A stretch of DNA of 64,000 nt, taken from positions 124,001-188,000 of the forward strand of contig JAFVXW010000003.1 of the NCBI GenBank assembly GCA_017500935.1. Direction: 5' to 3'. How positions within the stretch are numbered: position 1 is the first letter of the stretch; the number at the start of each line of letters is the position of its first letter. The notes below the pieces were generated by a model. That model had not been told where the DNA came from, made no database searches, and worked only from the letters and a program-made list of their open reading frames with translations. The translations under genes and the position numbers were made by a program. Positions 61,530 to 64,000 of this stretch are shown here, in pieces. The stretch comes from Lachnospiraceae bacterium (GTDB taxonomy: Bacteria > Bacillota > Clostridia > Lachnospirales > Lachnospiraceae).

Positions 61530-62222
61530 CTACTGTTTTTCTATCTTATATCCGACGCCCCATACCACTTTCAGATATTTGGGCTCCTTGGGATTGATCT
61601 CGATCTTTTCCCGGATATGGCGGATATGTACCGCCACGGTGTTATCTGCACCGATTGCTTCCTCCTCCCAGATACTTTCGTAAATCTGGTTGATGGAAAA
61701 TACTCTTCCCTGATTTTTAACCAGCAAAAGAAGAATATTGTATTCGATGGGTGTCAGGCGCACCGGCTCATCATCCACGGTGACCTCTTTGGTGTCATCA
61801 TTGATCATAAGACCGCCAACCCTGAAGACCGCATTGTTTTCCGTATTCAGATTGCCCAGTTTGGTATATCTGCGCAGCTGGGATTTTACCCTTGCCACAA
61901 GCTCCAGCGGATTAAAGGGTTTTGTCACATAATCATCCGCGCCGACATTCAATCCCAGAATCTTATCCGCGTCCTCGGATTTTGCAGACAGAATGATGAT
62001 CGGAATACTGCTGTACTCCCGGATCTTTAAGGTGGCATGAATGCCGTCAAGTCTGGGCATCATCACATCAATGATCATAAGCTTAATGTCATATGCTTTC
62101 AGCGCCCTGATGGCCTGTTCGCCGTCGTAGGCCTTGATCACATGATATCCTTCCTGCAAAAGATAGATCTCTATCGCTTCCACAATCTCTTTATCATCAT
62201 CACAAACAAGTATATTGGTCAT
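61530..62222 (-). CDS. OmpR/PhoB family response regulator
   Basis: 230 residues. Receiver: acidic pocket LVCDDDKE, phospho-Asp in IIDVMMPRLDG, Thr/Ser switch LSAKSE and Lys in VTKPFNPLEL. The DNA-binding winged helix has VRLTPIEYNILLLLVKNQGRVF and NTVAVHIRHIREKIE. RBS AAGGAGGAAAATAAC. Forms a two-gene unit with the kinase that follows. Confidence 0.96.
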   Translation of the reverse strand: MTNILVCDDDKEIVEAIEIYLLQEGYHVIKAYDGEQAIRALKAYDIKLMIIDVMMPRLDGIHATLKIREYSSIPIIILSAKSEDADKILGLNVGADDYVTKPFNPLELVARVKSQLRRYTKLGNLNTENNAVFRVGGLMINDDTKEVTVDDEPVRLTPIEYNILLLLVKNQGRVFSINQIYESIWEEEAIGADNTVAVHIRHIREKIEINPKEPKYLKVVWGVGYKIEKQ

Positions 62223-62323
62223 GTTATTTTCCTCCTTTGCCGGATCATTCCTCTATTTTCTATTATAAACACGAAAAAATGAAGCCTCAGGTCTCAAAAT
62301 TCTTAATATTTCCTGAATTTTTA

Positions 62324-62680
62324 TCAATATCCGTCATAAAATGAAAATGCATTCTGATGCCAGCGGATCGTTTCTGCGCACACAGCCACCACATCAAAAC
62401 GAACTGCCTGCATATGATACCCATGGCGATACAGATAATATTTGGCGCATCTGCAGATTCTTTTTTGTTTTGCCCTTCCCACAGCTTCCTCCGGCATGCC
62501 GAAGCGGTCATCTCTGCGATATTTGACTTCAAAAAAAACAAGGCAGTCCTGATGATACCCTATGATGTCGATCTCACCCTGACTGCACCTGAAATTACGC
62601 GCAAGAATCCTGACACCTGCCTTCTGCAGCCAGCAGACAGCCGCTTCTTCCCATGCGCTTCCTGTTTTTCTTTTATTCAT
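62324..62680 (-). CDS. yraN: YraN family (UPF0102) endonuclease-like protein
   Basis: 118 residues. Restriction-endonuclease-like fold with the D-ExK-type core: GSAWEEAAVCWLQKAG, ILARNFRCSQGEIDIIG and FFEVKYRRDDRFG. Biochemical role unproven. The usual neighbour rnhB lies 78 bases upstream. Confidence 0.93.
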   Translation of the reverse strand: MNKRKTGSAWEEAAVCWLQKAGVRILARNFRCSQGEIDIIGYHQDCLVFFEVKYRRDDRFGMPEEAVGRAKQKRICRCAKYYLYRHGYHMQAVRFDVVAVCAETIRWHQNAFSFYDGY

Positions 62681-62758
62681 GGTATCCTTTCCCTCTCCAG
62701 GAACGGATGTATAAAATAATGGATTGTTCTGCTTCTTTAAAACTTCCGCAATCCGACT

Positions 62759-63514
62759 CTATATCAGATTTTTGATAAAACTTCTCCTGTGGATCGGCGT
62801 AGGTCCATACTTTTTTAATGCTTCCAGATGCACTGCAGCACCGTATCCCTTATTGCCGGCAAATCCGTATTCCGGATAAATCTCATCATACTGTACCATC
62901 AGCCGGTCTCTTGTCACCTTGGCCACAATACTTGCCGCTGCAATGGAAACACTCTTTGCATCGCCTTTGATGATCGGCACCTGAAAGAAGTCAAGCTGCG
63001 GAATCCTTACCGCGTCATTTAACAGTACATCCGGCTTAACAGAAAGCTGACAGACAGCATCTCTCATCGCCTCATATGTCGCCTGTAAAATATTGATCTC
63101 ATCAATTCTTTCAGGACTGCGGCAGCCAATCCCCACAGCTACAGCTTCCTTCATGATGATCTCGTATAATTCCTCGCGTTTTTTTTCACTCAGCTGTTTG
63201 GAATCATTCAGATACAGAATCTGACAGTCTCTGGGCAAAATCACCGCGCAGGCAACCACCGGTCCCGCCAGCGGTCCTCTTCCCACTTCATCAATCCCGC
63301 AGACATAGCCCATCCCCTCATATTCTCTCTCATAGGCTTTCATCTGCCAGATTCTGGCTTTTTCCTTTTCCAGCGCTTCGATTCTTTTTACTGCCCGTTT
63401 AATCTCGGCCTGTACACTGCTTCTGGCATCCTCTTTGTATTCTTCTATCAATACTGCCAATTCCGCTTCCGAAGCTTTTGCAAACCGTTCTTTGATCTGT
63501 GCTGTCTTCTCCAT
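62759..63514 (-). CDS. rnhB: Ribonuclease HII
   Basis: 251 residues. Removes RNA from RNA/DNA hybrids and single ribonucleotides from DNA. Catalytic motif CGIDEVGRGPLAGPVVACAV, second acidic site LLNDAVRIPQLD and KGDAKSVSIAAASIVAKVTRDRLM. An N-terminal helical extension of about 70 residues (EEYKEDARSSVQAEIKRAVKRIEALEK region) is typical of the Firmicute form. It starts 3 bases after lepB ends. Confidence 0.97.
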   Translation of the reverse strand: MEKTAQIKERFAKASEAELAVLIEEYKEDARSSVQAEIKRAVKRIEALEKEKARIWQMKAYEREYEGMGYVCGIDEVGRGPLAGPVVACAVILPRDCQILYLNDSKQLSEKKREELYEIIMKEAVAVGIGCRSPERIDEINILQATYEAMRDAVCQLSVKPDVLLNDAVRIPQLDFFQVPIIKGDAKSVSIAAASIVAKVTRDRLMVQYDEIYPEYGFAGNKGYGAAVHLEALKKYGPTPIHRRSFIKNLI

Positions 63515-63517
63515 ATC

Positions 63518-64000
63518 TCACTGATGCTCCAATACTCCAAATTCAGACAAGGGCCAGATGCGTACCCAGGCTCTTCCGATGATCGTATCCCTGCGGATGC
63601 TTCCCACGCTTGGATCTCTGCTGTCCGCACTGTTATTGCGGTTATCTCCCAGAACAAAATATTCATCCGCTGCAAGCTCGACCGGTTCGATCGCTCTTCC
63701 CGGTGATAAGATCACTTCCTTGCCGTAGCCTTCCGAAAGGAGCTTGCCGTCTATGTAAATATTGCCGCTTTCATCGATCTGCACGGTCTCTCCGGGCATA
63801 CCGATAATTCTTTTGATGTAAAAGGTTTCCGTTTCATAGCGGAACGGGAAAACAATAATATCAAAACGCTCCGGCTCCTTAAAACGGTAACTGATCTTAT
63901 CCACGATCAGATTATCCCCGTCTGTCAGCATCGGCTGCATGGAATCCCCGCGTACCTGTGTGCGCTGTCCCACATATGTGATCAGAAGATATGTGACTGC
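63518..64000 (-). CDS. lepB: Signal peptidase I, C-terminal part
   Basis: 160 codons plus stop; the N-terminus with most of the membrane anchor is cut by the right edge, and the frame is open to base 64000. Catalytic Ser in VRGDSMQPMLTDGD and catalytic Lys in FYIKRIIGMPGE; box E GDNRNNSADSRDP. Cleaves Sec signal peptides outside the membrane. Heads the lepB-rnhB-yraN unit. Confidence 0.96.
   Translation of the reverse strand, partial: AVTYLLITYVGQRTQVRGDSMQPMLTDGDNLIVDKISYRFKEPERFDIIVFPFRYETETFYIKRIIGMPGETVQIDESGNIYIDGKLLSEGYGKEVILSPGRAIEPVELAADEYFVLGDNRNNSADSRDPSVGSIRRDTIIGRAWVRIWPLSEFGVLEHQ

Overview
The window looks like chromosome of a strictly anaerobic, spore-forming member of the Clostridia, most likely a gut Lachnospiraceae. 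The grounds are: the oxygen-sensitive class III ribonucleotide reductase pair (nrdD/nrdG), pyruvate phosphate dikinase, the spore-coat ATPase SpoIVA, a tyrosine T-box leader, the Firmicutes gene order around era/recO and der/plsY/gpsA, two MATE exporters, and a set of sugar-cleaving enzymes typical of gut fibre and glycan users. No rRNA or tRNA gene, IS element, prophage or CRISPR array was seen. Family assignments come from reading motifs in the translations; no database search was run.

Left edge (1-1.74 kb): the 5' part of a GH95 fucosidase-type gene runs off the window. Next to it lie gene remains: a GH36 alpha-galactosidase with a nonsense codon and internal deletions, a stub of an AraC-type regulator, and the start of a small HTH-like gene. 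From 10.0 to 1.7 kb a long leftward gene run (small acidic protein, threonine aldolase, bioY, nucleoid-associated protein, MATE, rluF-like, ligA, metA) goes from a good promoter to an intrinsic terminator. A divergent promoter drives an unusual nitrilase plus glycerophosphodiesterase fusion (10.1-11.8 kb).

11.8-16.7 kb is a sugar island: HAD phosphatase, an unassigned TIM-barrel hydrolase and a GH127 beta-L-arabinofuranosidase, with a divergent AraC regulator. 16.7-29.7 kb is a leftward housekeeping stretch: ppdK, glyS, a lipoprotein, recO, a YqzL-like small gene, era, a DUF4349 lipoprotein, an M16C peptidase, an unknown gene, a sigma-like protein without region 4, and a rhomboid-like membrane protein with a metal-binding tail. 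29.9-39.6 kb holds a VanW protein, a second MATE, spoIVA, a DUF1624 membrane acyltransferase, an FAD dehydrogenase, T-box-controlled tyrS and rhaB. 39.8-47.5 kb holds a PurF-like protein without its glutaminase nucleophile, a MoxR/VWA pair, a PadR/DUF4097 pair behind a palindromic promoter, about 0.5 kb of degenerate repeats, and two unknown membrane proteins.

47.5-53.2 kb has phospholipid synthesis (gpsA, plsY), der, a DUF512 radical-SAM protein and a long PRPP-synthetase-like gene. 53.3-55.9 kb is a second sugar locus: an AraC regulator divergent from a GH4 alpha-galactosidase-type enzyme. 56.0-64.0 kb holds nrdG/nrdD with NrdR-box-like sites, a two-component system with a very large multi-pass kinase, and yraN-rnhB-lepB (lepB cut by the right edge).

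I did not find a clear new defence, mobile or biosynthetic system. The most unusual items are the nitrilase-GDPD fusion, the PurF-like protein with a dismantled glutaminase site, the truncated sigma-like protein next to a rhomboid-like protein without the GxSG motif, the repeat-filled spacer at 45.4-45.9 kb and the palindrome spanning the padR promoter.
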